From: Bacteroidota bacterium
GTDB lineage: Bacteria > Bacteroidota > Ignavibacteria > UBA10030 > UBA8401
Assembly (NCBI GenBank): GCA_003456055.1
Contig: DMPG01000068.1
Span: 1-7,044 of the forward strand
Direction: 5' to 3'
DNA: 7,044 nt
Under the pieces are notes generated by a model. The model saw nothing but the letters and a program-made list of their open reading frames with translations, was not told the DNA's origin and ran no database searches. The translations under genes were made by a program, and so were the position numbers. Below are positions 1 through 6,093 of the stretch, piece by piece (the stretch's first letter is position 1; every line of letters begins with the position of its first letter).

Positions 1-126
1 TCCGATCGCAAAATAATAATCGATTCCGGTCAATGACGAGTGAACCACCCCTAATAAAATCGCAACGACACTCCAAACAAAGAGATAAATGATGAATTTT
101 TTTCTGTCGGAAAGGATCGGATGCAT
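1..126 (-). CDS. Probable LytS/YehU-type sensor histidine kinase, N-terminal fragment
   Basis: This reading frame runs off the left edge of the window; only 42 codons are visible. It starts at ATG (126..124), three bases after the stop codon of the LiaF-like gene, so it is almost certainly in the same operon. The protein begins MHPILSDRKK and then enters a hydrophobic segment (about residues 11-28). A short polar N-terminus of this HPIL-type followed at once by membrane helices is what I know from LytS/YehU-family kinases (His_kinase, PF06580) of Bacteroidota, which often follow LiaF-like genes and precede a LytTR response regulator. The catalytic domain is outside the window, so the kinase call is inference from the N-terminus and context. 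A GGAG at 142-145 is about 15 bases from the start, too far for a good ribosome binding site. Another multi-pass membrane protein remains possible. Confidence 0.55.
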   Translation of the reverse strand, partial: MHPILSDRKKFIIYLFVWSVVAILLGVVHSSLTGIDYYFAIG

Positions 127-129
127 CGA

Positions 130-843
130 TTAATTCTTAATCTCCACCCCACCCATTACAATATTGCCGGTGATGATCAATCGTTTTGAGGTTCCTTCTT
201 TGGAAGGATAGGTTCCATCCTCAACACCCCCCATAATCGGAGTAGCTTTTACTGAGATACTCCATCCCATCGGAACGCGGATCTCTATCCCGCCCCAAAC
301 AGCTACTACATCAAGTGTTGCTTCACTCCCTTTCATATCCGCCTCACGAAGATCGATCTCACAACCACCCATAAAGGCAGTCAGTTCACCACCGCGGAAA
401 TCTTTCGATGTTATTTTCCGTTTCACACCGCTGAGCATTGCAATATTCTTAATGTACGAATCTGAATCGTTCAATGAATCTCCGGAAATATTGACGGGAC
501 TGTTCCTCGATCTGTTCCACGAGCCGCGAAGAAAATTAAACCCGACAATAATAATTATCACTGGCCACCAATCTGAAATTCGAAAATTCATAATATCCAA
601 TACATCAAGAAGTTTCAATGATCCAAAAAGAATTAAAATCCAGCCGAATATCTGTCCGGAATTTTTGGGTGAAAGAGATACTTTTGTAATTCCATAAATG
701 ATCACTAATGCAGGCCAGTACCGGAGAAAGTCGCCTGCGTAAATAATATCCATGTTGTCCAGCATAAACACCACGCCGACAGCAATAATGATGAGACCGA
801 GAATGAACTGAGGCGAAAAAATTGACGGTTTATTGTTTTCCAT
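130..843 (-). CDS. LiaF-like membrane protein with C-terminal cell-wall-stress-response domain
   Basis: A 237-residue protein in two halves. Residues about 12-105 hold four hydrophobic segments (12-28, 43-55, 65-80, 91-105) containing two copies of a WP-x5-G signature, as in the LiaI/LiaF-type membrane region (DUF5668). A polar linker (about 106-133) leads to a C-terminal domain of the LiaF/DUF2154 type, with repeated GG-E turns: MGGCEIDL (158-165), WGGIEIRV (183-190), MGGVED (204-209) and MGGVEIKN (230-237), suggesting a beta-solenoid-like fold. In Firmicutes, LiaF restrains the LiaRS envelope-stress system; a similar sensing role is inferred here from the kinase-like gene just downstream. 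The start codon overlaps the upstream stop by one base (TAATG), with a GGGAGA ribosome binding site 8 bases away, so translation is probably coupled. The ligand is unknown. Confidence 0.8.
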   Translation of the reverse strand: MENNKPSIFSPQFILGLIIIAVGVVFMLDNMDIIYAGDFLRYWPALVIIYGITKVSLSPKNSGQIFGWILILFGSLKLLDVLDIMNFRISDWWPVIIIIVGFNFLRGSWNRSRNSPVNISGDSLNDSDSYIKNIAMLSGVKRKITSKDFRGGELTAFMGGCEIDLREADMKGSEATLDVVAVWGGIEIRVPMGWSISVKATPIMGGVEDGTYPSKEGTSKRLIITGNIVMGGVEIKN

Positions 844-1226
844 TATTGTATTCTCCCTGCTTTAATTTTTGAGTTCTTTGCAAACGATTCCCACAGGACA
901 TTGACTCCGAACGCGATAATGATTGCGGGCCATGTTTCTCTGAAACTGAGATCGTAAATATGGTTGATCGAGACATAAAGCCATCCGCCAAGAAAGATCC
1001 ACCAAACTCCTTCGCCGATTTCTTTCATTGTCGGTACGTCTATCATTTTTCCCATACCAATAATAACGAAAATTATTGGCCACGCACTCCAAATGCTCCG
1101 TATTCCAAGCAGCTCTTCAAGATAAATAACATCTAATTTTTGAAGAAGGAGTGCTGTTCCAATGATAATGAACAATACTCCCATGATTATTCTTCCGCTC
1201 AATTTACGTTCTTGTGTGTAAGGCAT
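843..1226 (-). CDS. Small LiaI/LiaF-type four-helix membrane protein (DUF5668-like)
   Basis: A 127-residue, nearly all-membrane protein with hydrophobic segments at about 13-29, 45-61, 74-90 and 98-113. It contains WP-x5-G twice (WPIIFVIIG at 49-57 and WPAIIIAFG at 99-107) and a G-x6-G...LD-V/I-I repeat start, matching the membrane half of the LiaF-like protein encoded next. It lacks the extracytoplasmic beta domain, so it resembles a stand-alone membrane module (LiaI-like). The ATG is preceded by AAAGGA at 1236-1241, nine bases away. It appears to be the first gene of a three-gene unit: one-base overlap with the LiaF-like gene, then the kinase-like gene. A promoter-like element and 9-bp repeats lie just upstream. 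The probable role is as a membrane partner in envelope-stress sensing; this is inferred from family and context only. Confidence 0.75.
   Translation of the reverse strand: MPYTQERKLSGRIIMGVLFIIIGTALLLQKLDVIYLEELLGIRSIWSAWPIIFVIIGMGKMIDVPTMKEIGEGVWWIFLGGWLYVSINHIYDLSFRETWPAIIIAFGVNVLWESFAKNSKIKAGRIQ
852..857 (-). promoter_or_regulatory. Ribosome binding site of the LiaF-like gene
   Basis: GGGAGA on the minus strand, eight bases before the ATG at 843. It lies inside the end of the preceding gene, which overlaps by one base (TAATG). It supports this start and translational coupling. Confidence 0.6.
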
Positions 1227-1235
1227 ATCGGATGA

Positions 1236-1241
1236 TCCTTT
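1236..1241 (-). promoter_or_regulatory. Ribosome binding site of the small LiaI-like gene
   Basis: AAAGGA on the minus strand, nine bases before the ATG at 1226. It is one of the better Shine-Dalgarno matches in a window where most starts lack one. Confidence 0.55.
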
Positions 1242-1257
1242 CTGTAAATGAATTACA

Positions 1258-1265
1258 CAAACTTA
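1258..1265 (-). promoter_or_regulatory. Putative Bacteroidota-type promoter element (TAnnTTTG) of the lia-like operon
   Basis: The minus strand reads TAAGTTTG, an exact match to the TAnnTTTG -7 element known for the Bacteroidota primary sigma factor. Transcription would start near 1250, giving a leader of about 25 bases with the ribosome binding site inside it. The expected TTG-type upstream element is not present at the usual 19-21 bases; a TTG lies only 9 bases upstream. A weak upstream element would suit an activator-dependent promoter, and two direct repeats lie just upstream. Confidence 0.4.
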
Positions 1266-1295
1266 CTGTATTTACAAGAAAAAGTTCCGCTTATT

Positions 1296-1325
1296 TCGGT
1301 GAAACACTGCAGAGTATCGGTGAAA
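1296..1325 (-). repeat. Pair of exact 9-bp direct repeats, 12-bp spacer (candidate response-regulator site)
   Basis: TTTCACCGA occurs on the minus strand at 1325..1317 and again at 1304..1296, with exactly 12 bases between, so the period is 21 bp (two helical turns). Both copies sit in the non-coding gap directly after the glycosyltransferase stop and upstream of the TAnnTTTG element of the lia-like operon, roughly 45 to 75 bases before the inferred transcription start. Nine-base direct repeats 12 bp apart are the known layout of LytTR-domain binding sites. The bases match the published LytTR consensus only partly, so the assignment rests on geometry and context. Confidence 0.45.
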
Positions 1326-2144
1326 TCAGCGTTGTTGTAATCCATTATTGCATTGTGAATCGCCGGATTGCTGCATTCGTGAAAATCGTTCTCTATTTCT
1401 TTCCGGTACTCTTGTGAATGGATGCCAAATATGATATTGAATTGCAAGGTTTCGGAGCGATTTTCCAGATACACCAATCAGATTCAATCGATAAAAAATG
1501 TCTGTGTCTTCTCCAAATCCGGGACCATCATACAATTCATCAAACCCGTTCACTGCTACCAGTTGGTCTTTGAATGTGGAAAAATTACAGCCGAGTATTC
1601 CGGTCGATTTTTCGGAGAAACTTCGAAGAAATGTATTAGATATCCTCACACCATGCTCAAGCCGGACTGAATTACCTTTCAACGCATCAAAAAGATCAAC
1701 TGTTCGATATCGTTCAAATTCTCCGGAAAGGATTTTTTCGAGAGAAAGTGAATCAGCCCACCGCTTGCTATGTTCGACTCTTCTGCCAAGAAGAACTTTT
1801 CCCTTCTCGCGTTGTTGAAAATGATCCTGCAAAAAATGTCTCGATGGAATACAATCACCGTCAATAAACACAACATATTCTGTAGAAGATTCCTGAATGG
1901 CGTAGTTCAGCATCGTATTCTTCCGCCATCCCTTGTCGGCATGCCAAAGATGTTTGATCCGGAAGGGATAGATCCGTTTTGCTTCATTCACGACATCGGC
2001 AATTGCTTTTCCCGATCCGTCATCGGCAATCATCACTTCAAACCGTTTGAATGTCTGCCGGGAAAGTGCTGCGAATATAAATTGTAATGCTCTGGCATTG
2101 TTATAGACAGCAACAACAAGTGATAATTGCGGAGCAGTGATCAT
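1326..2144 (-). CDS. Family 2 glycosyltransferase (GT-A fold)
   Basis: A 272-residue soluble enzyme, expected to transfer a sugar from a nucleotide-sugar donor onto a glycan or lipid acceptor at the cytoplasmic side. Visible motifs: an N-terminal beta strand LSLVVAVYNN (7-16), the donor-site DDGS (41-44), HADKGWRK (68-75), the metal-binding DGD of FIDGDCIP (93-100), GCNFSTFK (185-192), NGFDE (199-203) and acidic GEDTD (211-215), then QYHIWHP (236-242). The last two fit a C-terminal galactosyltransferase-like subdomain as in chondroitin-synthase-type GT2 enzymes. The tail ending near CNNGL (265-269) matches how I know this family to end, so the length appears complete. No membrane segment is seen. 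The ATG overlaps the TGA of the upstream secreted-protein gene (ATGA) and no strong ribosome binding site is present, so coupling is likely. Sugar and acceptor cannot be told. Confidence 0.88.
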   Translation of the reverse strand: MITAPQLSLVVAVYNNARALQFIFAALSRQTFKRFEVMIADDGSGKAIADVVNEAKRIYPFRIKHLWHADKGWRKNTMLNYAIQESSTEYVVFIDGDCIPSRHFLQDHFQQREKGKVLLGRRVEHSKRWADSLSLEKILSGEFERYRTVDLFDALKGNSVRLEHGVRISNTFLRSFSEKSTGILGCNFSTFKDQLVAVNGFDELYDGPGFGEDTDIFYRLNLIGVSGKSLRNLAIQYHIWHPFTRVPERNRERFSRMQQSGDSQCNNGLQQR

Positions 2145-3400
2145 GTCTTTTGTTGTTTTTTCTTTGCTGCCGGAAAGAGGATGTTATTGAGGATTATTCT
2201 ATACCCGGGTGAATTTTTATGAAGGTTCAGGTCAGTCGGAGGATCACCGACGGCATGTTGATAATCTTCCGGGTCGTGGCCGCCATAGAATGTGAATGTT
2301 CCTCGACCGTAATTTCCATGAATATACCGAACTTCATCGGTCCCTTCCCGTTCTCCCAATGTGATCACGCTTGATTTAATGAGCGATTTTTTGAAGGATG
2401 TTGTTTGTCCCATGAATCCTTTTAAGATATTCACATGGTTTTGTGTAAGCATCGTCGGCACAGGATCGTACTTTGCGGAGAATTCAAACAGTGTAAAGTA
2501 ATCGGTATTTGGATCTCGGAGCGGCACCGGATCGCTCGGCGGATTATCAATGTCGGAGAATTCATACCGGAACGGATTCATTTCCAGTGTGAAATTCTGA
2601 AATGCAAATGTTCGTGTGAAATCCAATTTTTGCTGCGCATTCCTGTCTGCCGGATCTCCATCGAACATAATTTCGGCGATATCTACATTCTCCGCTGCAA
2701 GCGTAATATCATAACTATCGGTTGCTGCACACATCGCAAACATAAATCCTCCGCCGGCAACATAGTCGCGGATTGTTTGTGCCACTTTTTTCTTTTCATC
2801 GGCAACTTTTTTGTATCCAAGTTCCTTGGCGGTTCGTTCGTAGCTTAATTGCTGTTCAATATACCATGGAGAATTGCGGTGTGATGCGTAGAATTTTCCG
2901 TACTGCCCGGTAAAATCTTCGTGATGCAAATGGAGCCAATCATATTCGGAAAGTTTTCCTTTCAGGACTTCGGGATCCCATAATTTTGCGTATGGGATTT
3001 CAGCATATTCTAATGCAAGCGTCACCGCATCATCCCACGGTTTGAATCCCGGCGGAACATAGACCGCAACCTTCGGTGCTTTTTCCAAGCGCACCACATC
3101 CATATTCGTATTCTCACCGGCAATCTCCCCTAATATCTGAGTTGCTTGTGCGCCGCTCATAGGTTCGAATGTTACACCACGGATCCTGCATTCGTTGGCA
3201 ACAATGGGAATATTATCGATCAAAAATGAACCGCCTCGATAATTAAGCAGCCAATCGATCTCGACCCCTTTTTCCAACGTCCAGAATGCAATGCCGTACG
3301 CTTTCAAATGGTTGGACTGTTTAAAGTCCATCGGGACAAGTATTTTTTGTTGCGCAAATAAAAGGATTGGGAAAAGAAATATGATGATCAATTTTTTCAT
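2141..3400 (-). CDS. Secreted protein of unknown function with a glutamine-amidotransferase-like core
   Basis: A 419-residue protein with a clear signal peptide (MKK, hydrophobic residues 4-15, cleavage probably near FA-QQ at 15-17), so it acts outside the cytoplasmic membrane. From about residue 109 the pattern resembles a class I glutamine-amidotransferase/ThuA-like fold: a first strand VAVYVPPGF (111-119), DWLHLHHED (154-162), then a glycine turn and strand GGGFMFAMCAATDS (216-229) placing Cys224 where the nucleophile elbow would lie. Further marks are the glycine-rich HGNYGRG (361-367), GGHDPEDY (373-380) and a terminal RIILNNILFP (401-410). I recall relatives being labelled asparagine synthetase B in databases. 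That name is not supported: there is no Cys2 glutaminase start and no ATP-pyrophosphatase loop. It overlaps the glycosyltransferase by four bases, hinting at a shared surface-related role. The function is unknown. Confidence 0.8.
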   Translation of the reverse strand: MKKLIIIFLFPILLFAQQKILVPMDFKQSNHLKAYGIAFWTLEKGVEIDWLLNYRGGSFLIDNIPIVANECRIRGVTFEPMSGAQATQILGEIAGENTNMDVVRLEKAPKVAVYVPPGFKPWDDAVTLALEYAEIPYAKLWDPEVLKGKLSEYDWLHLHHEDFTGQYGKFYASHRNSPWYIEQQLSYERTAKELGYKKVADEKKKVAQTIRDYVAGGGFMFAMCAATDSYDITLAAENVDIAEIMFDGDPADRNAQQKLDFTRTFAFQNFTLEMNPFRYEFSDIDNPPSDPVPLRDPNTDYFTLFEFSAKYDPVPTMLTQNHVNILKGFMGQTTSFKKSLIKSSVITLGEREGTDEVRYIHGNYGRGTFTFYGGHDPEDYQHAVGDPPTDLNLHKNSPGYRIILNNILFPAAKKKQQKT

Positions 3401-3439
3401 TCTATACTAACTTACAAACTTCCGATTTCATCCTCAACT

Positions 3440-3473
3440 AAAATAAAAAAGGCGAACAGTTACTATTCGCCTT
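3440..3473 (-). terminator. Rho-independent terminator of the ECF sigma factor gene
   Basis: On the minus strand AAGGCGAATAG (3473..3463), loop TAA, then CTGTTCGCCTT (3459..3449) form an 11-bp stem with a single U-G wobble, followed by a T-rich tract (TTTTTTATTTT, overlapping the stem base). It lies 24 bases after the sigma factor stop. There is no matching T-tract on the other side, so it serves only minus-strand transcription. It separates the sigma gene from the secreted-protein/glycosyltransferase pair. Confidence 0.88.
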
Positions 3474-3497
3474 CTATCCTACAGAAAATAAATACGT

Positions 3498-4127
3498 TTA
3501 CACCGTTGCAAGATTCAATGGTTGTTTTACTTTGCTCGGTTTGAATTCTGCTGCGGTTTTCTTTGTGATATATCCATGTGTCACTGCAAATGAATACAGT
3601 TTATCCTGCATCACTTTTCGTGCACGATGCAGTCTCGAACGGACTGTTCCGAGAGGAATATCAAGAATCTCGGCGATTTCTTCATAGGTCATCTCTTCAA
3701 TATCCGATAGGATAATGATCGTTCGGAATTCTTCATTTAACGATTCCATCGCCCGCATAACATCATCGCCGAGGACATTGTCAAAGATGTCCTTTCGAAG
3801 ATCGGTTGTCGGAGCATAATCACTCTTCATCAACTCGACATAATCTTCAACTTCGGTGTATTCCACCTGTTGTGGTGTACGGCTGTTCTTCCGATAATTA
3901 TTGATGAACGAATTTTTCAGAATGCGGAATAACCAAGCTTTAGCATTCGTTCCCCGTTCGTATTTATCAATGAATCGATACGCTTTAAGATAGGTATCTT
4001 GAATGAGGTCTTTTGCATCCTCGGCATTATTCGTCAATCTCACTGCATAATTGTACAAAAGACTCATGTGTGGAACCATTTCGCTCTGGTAAAGCGCGTC
4101 AAAATTGGTGCGTTCTGTGGGATTCAT
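3498..4127 (-). CDS. RNA polymerase ECF-type sigma-70 factor (RpoE-like)
   Basis: A 209-residue sigma factor with region 2 at about 20-85 (DLIQDTYLKAYR at 40-51, then WLFRILKNSFINNYR at 65-79, the -10 recognition area) and region 4 at about 122-178 with the helix-turn-helix YEEIAEILDIPLGTVRSRLH (148-167), which contacts the -35 element. A tail of about 30 residues after region 4 (HGYITKK onwards) is longer than in many ECF factors. I chose the ATG at 4127 because AAAAGG stands seven bases before it. The frame stays open to a TTG at 4178 and an ATG at 4163, but neither has a ribosome binding site and both lie within or next to the putative promoter. No anti-sigma gene follows: a terminator comes directly after. 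The likely role is stress- or envelope-linked transcription, probably with autoregulation; the regulon is unknown. Confidence 0.92.
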   Translation of the reverse strand: MNPTERTNFDALYQSEMVPHMSLLYNYAVRLTNNAEDAKDLIQDTYLKAYRFIDKYERGTNAKAWLFRILKNSFINNYRKNSRTPQQVEYTEVEDYVELMKSDYAPTTDLRKDIFDNVLGDDVMRAMESLNEEFRTIIILSDIEEMTYEEIAEILDIPLGTVRSRLHRARKVMQDKLYSFAVTHGYITKKTAAEFKPSKVKQPLNLATV

Positions 4128-4134
4128 ATCGTTG

Positions 4135-4140
4135 CCTTTT
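4135..4140 (-). promoter_or_regulatory. Ribosome binding site deciding the sigma factor start
   Basis: AAAAGG on the minus strand, seven bases before the ATG at 4127. The two upstream in-frame starts (TTG 4178, ATG 4163) have no such site, so this favours the 209-residue product. Confidence 0.6.
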
Positions 4141-4165
4141 AAAGTTAATGGTATAGTTGTCATTT

Positions 4166-4193
4166 CTATACATAACAACGATGGATAGTTCCC
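4166..4193 (-). promoter_or_regulatory. Putative ECF-type promoter of the sigma factor gene
   Basis: The minus strand reads GGGAAC (4193..4188), a 16-base spacer, then GTATAG (4171..4166). GGAAC is the typical ECF -35 core, and AAC-N16-(C)GTA is the layout of ECF promoters such as those of Bacillus SigW. Transcription would start near 4160, leaving a leader of about 30 bases that contains the ribosome binding site of the 4127 start. This suggests that the factor transcribes its own gene. The -10 hexamer is also half of a 6-bp dyad (GTATAG/CTATAC, 4151-4171). Confidence 0.45.
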
Positions 4194-4194
4194 G

Positions 4195-4219
4195 GAATAA
4201 AATAAATGCTAATTTTAGC
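4195..4219 (-). terminator. Weak candidate terminator after dnaX
   Basis: On the minus strand GCTAAAATTAGC (4219..4208) can form a 4-5 bp stem and is followed by ATTTATTTTATT. The stem is short and AT-rich, so termination is uncertain. It lies about 50 bases after the dnaX stop and just upstream of the putative sigma promoter. Confidence 0.22.
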
Positions 4220-4266
4220 CGATTTTAAGCTATAAATTGAAACTTATGCACGATATGAACGATTTT

Positions 4267-6084
4267 TTAGACTCGCTCAGCACCGAAATCCGTATACAGT
4301 TTCTTTACAAGCGGATGATCTTCGATGGATGTTGCGGATTTTGAAGGGATTTCAATAGAAGGAAGTGTTGTTTCTGTGGCACGTTGTGTTTGTTTTATTG
4401 GTAAACCAACCTCATGAAGAATTGGTTCAATTCTGATACGAGCGTTCACGATGGAATTGATCGTTTCCGATAGAATCTCTTTGTTGCGATACAACGTTCC
4501 CTGATGAAATTCATCTCCGCATGCAATTCTCAGTGTTCCGTTGACCAGATCGAGCGGTGATGTTTCACCAAGGATCGTTCCGACAGAGATCTTTTTCTTT
4601 CTCATTTCATCAACAATCGTGTTCCATTGTCGTTGAATTTCAGAGAACGAAATATTGATAGGTTGTTGAACGATTGATGCTTCTGTTTTTTGTTCTTCCT
4701 CATTTTTTTTAACGGGGGCAACAAATGTATAACGAGGCTGATTGACTTGAACAGCAATTTTCGGTTTTGAAACAGTAACATTCAGCGAGTGAGAAGCTTG
4801 AACGGATTGTGAAGGGTGCGAAGATTGAATAGCCGGAATATTGTTGTTTTCACTCTTTGGTTCATAATTTTCTTTCGGTTCAGCAGTACTTGACGGCTGA
4901 CGACTGAATGAATTCAGACCGTTGGAAGGAGTCCCTTCAGAATGAAGTTTTTTTTTCATCTCATCTATTTGCAATAGAAGATCGTCGATCTTGATCGATT
5001 GTTCCATTTTCGTCAACTGCACCATCATCATCTCTAATTTGAACCGGGGCTGCGATGTAAATCGAAAAGAATTTTCAGTATCGGTTGCTACTTTAATGAA
5101 ACGTAACAGATCGTTCAGCACAAATGCCGTGGAATCGGCTCCGTACCGTTTTCGATGCACTTCAGATTCTTCGATCAGATGAGTTGAGTTGGTCGTCTTT
5201 ACGATCAGCATATTTCGGAAATGTTCCGTTAATCCTGAAACAAATTCTTTCACATCATAACCGCTCTTCACCACTTCCTGCACAAGATCAAGCGCCGCTT
5301 TTGTATCTTTGTTCCGGAGTATATCGGAAACACGGAAGAACAATTCCTGGTCAACAATGTTCAATGCATCACCGACCTGTTTTGCAACGATCGTCATTCC
5401 GCAGAACGAGATGACCTGATCGAAGATACTCTGCGCATCGCGCATTGAACCGTCACCTTTTTTTGCTATGATCAGCAATGAGTCAGCGTCAATGGAAACC
5501 TTTTCTTGTTCCGCAATGAACTTTAACCGGCCAACGATCTCTTCCAATCCGATCCTGCGGAAATCGTATCGTTGGCATCTCGAAAGAATTGTTGCAGGAA
5601 CTTTATGAAGTTCCGTTGTTGCAAAGATAAACAGCACATGCGACGGAGGTTCTTCGAGAGTCTTTAAAAGAGCATTGAATGCCTCTTTGGTCAACATATG
5701 TACTTCATCGATGATGTAGACTTTTTTCTTTCCCCGGGTCGGTACGTACCGAACTGATTCACGAAGATTACGGATCTCATCCACGCCGCGATTCGAAGCT
5801 CCGTCGATTTCTATCACATCAAGAGAGCGACCGTCGATGATCTCTTTACAAATTTCACATTCATTGCATGGTTCAAAATTCTTCGGGTTGAGACAATTGA
5901 CAGCACGGGCAAGAATTCGGGCAGTGGTGGTTTTTCCGCAGCCGCGAGTACCGCTGAAAATGAACGCGTGTGCCAACCGGTTCTGCGCAAGTGCATTGCG
6001 AAGCGTATCGGAAATGTGAGTTTGTCCGATAACATCATCGAACACCATCGGCCGCCATTTTCGTGCTGTTACTTGATAGCTCAT
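4267..6084 (-). CDS. dnaX: DNA polymerase III subunit gamma/tau (clamp loader ATPase)
   Basis: A 605-residue DnaX/tau protein, the AAA+ motor of the clamp loader that opens the sliding clamp and links polymerase cores at the replication fork. The start MSYQVTARKWRP is the usual one for the family. Visible: Walker A GTRGCGKT (45-52), the zinc module with Cys64, 73, 76 and 79, Walker B-type DEVH (126-129), the SRC motif (168-170), then lid and collar domains to about 370. A low-complexity linker follows (about 385-480), then a C-terminal tau domain ending HPLVKKLYTDFGAERV. Lys377-379 are encoded by an A9 run and Lys459-Asn461 by an A8 run; slippage at either leads quickly to a stop, which could give a gamma form. 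The gene starts 9 bases after the HEPN gene, without an evident ribosome binding site. The ybaB-recR genes that often follow dnaX are absent; a sigma factor gene follows instead. Confidence 0.97.
   Translation of the reverse strand: MSYQVTARKWRPMVFDDVIGQTHISDTLRNALAQNRLAHAFIFSGTRGCGKTTTARILARAVNCLNPKNFEPCNECEICKEIIDGRSLDVIEIDGASNRGVDEIRNLRESVRYVPTRGKKKVYIIDEVHMLTKEAFNALLKTLEEPPSHVLFIFATTELHKVPATILSRCQRYDFRRIGLEEIVGRLKFIAEQEKVSIDADSLLIIAKKGDGSMRDAQSIFDQVISFCGMTIVAKQVGDALNIVDQELFFRVSDILRNKDTKAALDLVQEVVKSGYDVKEFVSGLTEHFRNMLIVKTTNSTHLIEESEVHRKRYGADSTAFVLNDLLRFIKVATDTENSFRFTSQPRFKLEMMMVQLTKMEQSIKIDDLLLQIDEMKKKLHSEGTPSNGLNSFSRQPSSTAEPKENYEPKSENNNIPAIQSSHPSQSVQASHSLNVTVSKPKIAVQVNQPRYTFVAPVKKNEEEQKTEASIVQQPINISFSEIQRQWNTIVDEMRKKKISVGTILGETSPLDLVNGTLRIACGDEFHQGTLYRNKEILSETINSIVNARIRIEPILHEVGLPIKQTQRATETTLPSIEIPSKSATSIEDHPLVKKLYTDFGAERV
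4700..4710 (-). promoter_or_regulatory. Second candidate slippery site in dnaX (A AAA AAT)
   Basis: Eight consecutive A on the coding strand (4710..4703) in frame GTT AAA AAA AAT GAG. The heptamer A-AAA-AAT allows a -1 shift, after which the very next codon is TGA, for a product of about 461 residues. That is close to the gamma sizes known in Escherichia coli (431) and Thermus (about 454). Use is inferred. Confidence 0.35.
4937..4956 (-). promoter_or_regulatory. Candidate A9 slippage site in dnaX (gamma-like product)
   Basis: Nine consecutive A on the coding strand (4956..4948) encode AAA AAA AAA (Lys377-379), exactly at the border between the ATPase/collar part and the linker. One extra A in the mRNA, or a -1 ribosomal shift, reads Thr-Ser-Phe and then TGA (4939..4937), giving a product of about 382 residues. 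One A fewer also stops, about a dozen codons on. A run of nine A is the known transcriptional slippage signal of Thermus dnaX. Use of this one is inferred. Confidence 0.4.
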
Positions 6085-6093
6085 AGTAATAAT

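Noticed and set aside
1279..1308. Imperfect hairpin followed by TTTTT after the glycosyltransferase, as a terminator.
   Set aside because: The stem is two 3-bp pieces split by a bulge, too weak to call, and the area is better explained by the direct repeats and promoter element.
1253..1477. A 74-codon minus-strand frame overlapping the end of the glycosyltransferase, as a possible frameshifted continuation of it.
   Set aside because: The glycosyltransferase already ends with a family-like tail (HIWHP...CNNGL), while this frame shows no glycosyltransferase motif. It is a shadow.
2435..2848. A 137-codon plus-strand open frame rich in cysteine and isoleucine inside the secreted-protein gene.
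   Set aside because: It is antisense to a gene with a clear signal peptide and conserved motifs, and shows no recognisable domain.
3407..3437. TTGAGG-N17-TAAGTT on the minus strand as promoter of the secreted-protein gene.
   Set aside because: The predicted transcription start would fall within a few bases of the ATG at 3400, leaving no leader, and the -10 match is poor. A promoter is needed after the terminator, but this one is not convincing.
4128..4178. Extension of the sigma factor to TTG 4178 or ATG 4163.
   Set aside because: Neither has a ribosome binding site, both lie at or near the putative promoter, and ATG 4127 has AAAAGG at good spacing.
5124..5414. A 96-codon plus-strand frame antisense to dnaX.
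   Set aside because: It lies wholly inside the well-conserved dnaX coding region and has no recognisable motif.
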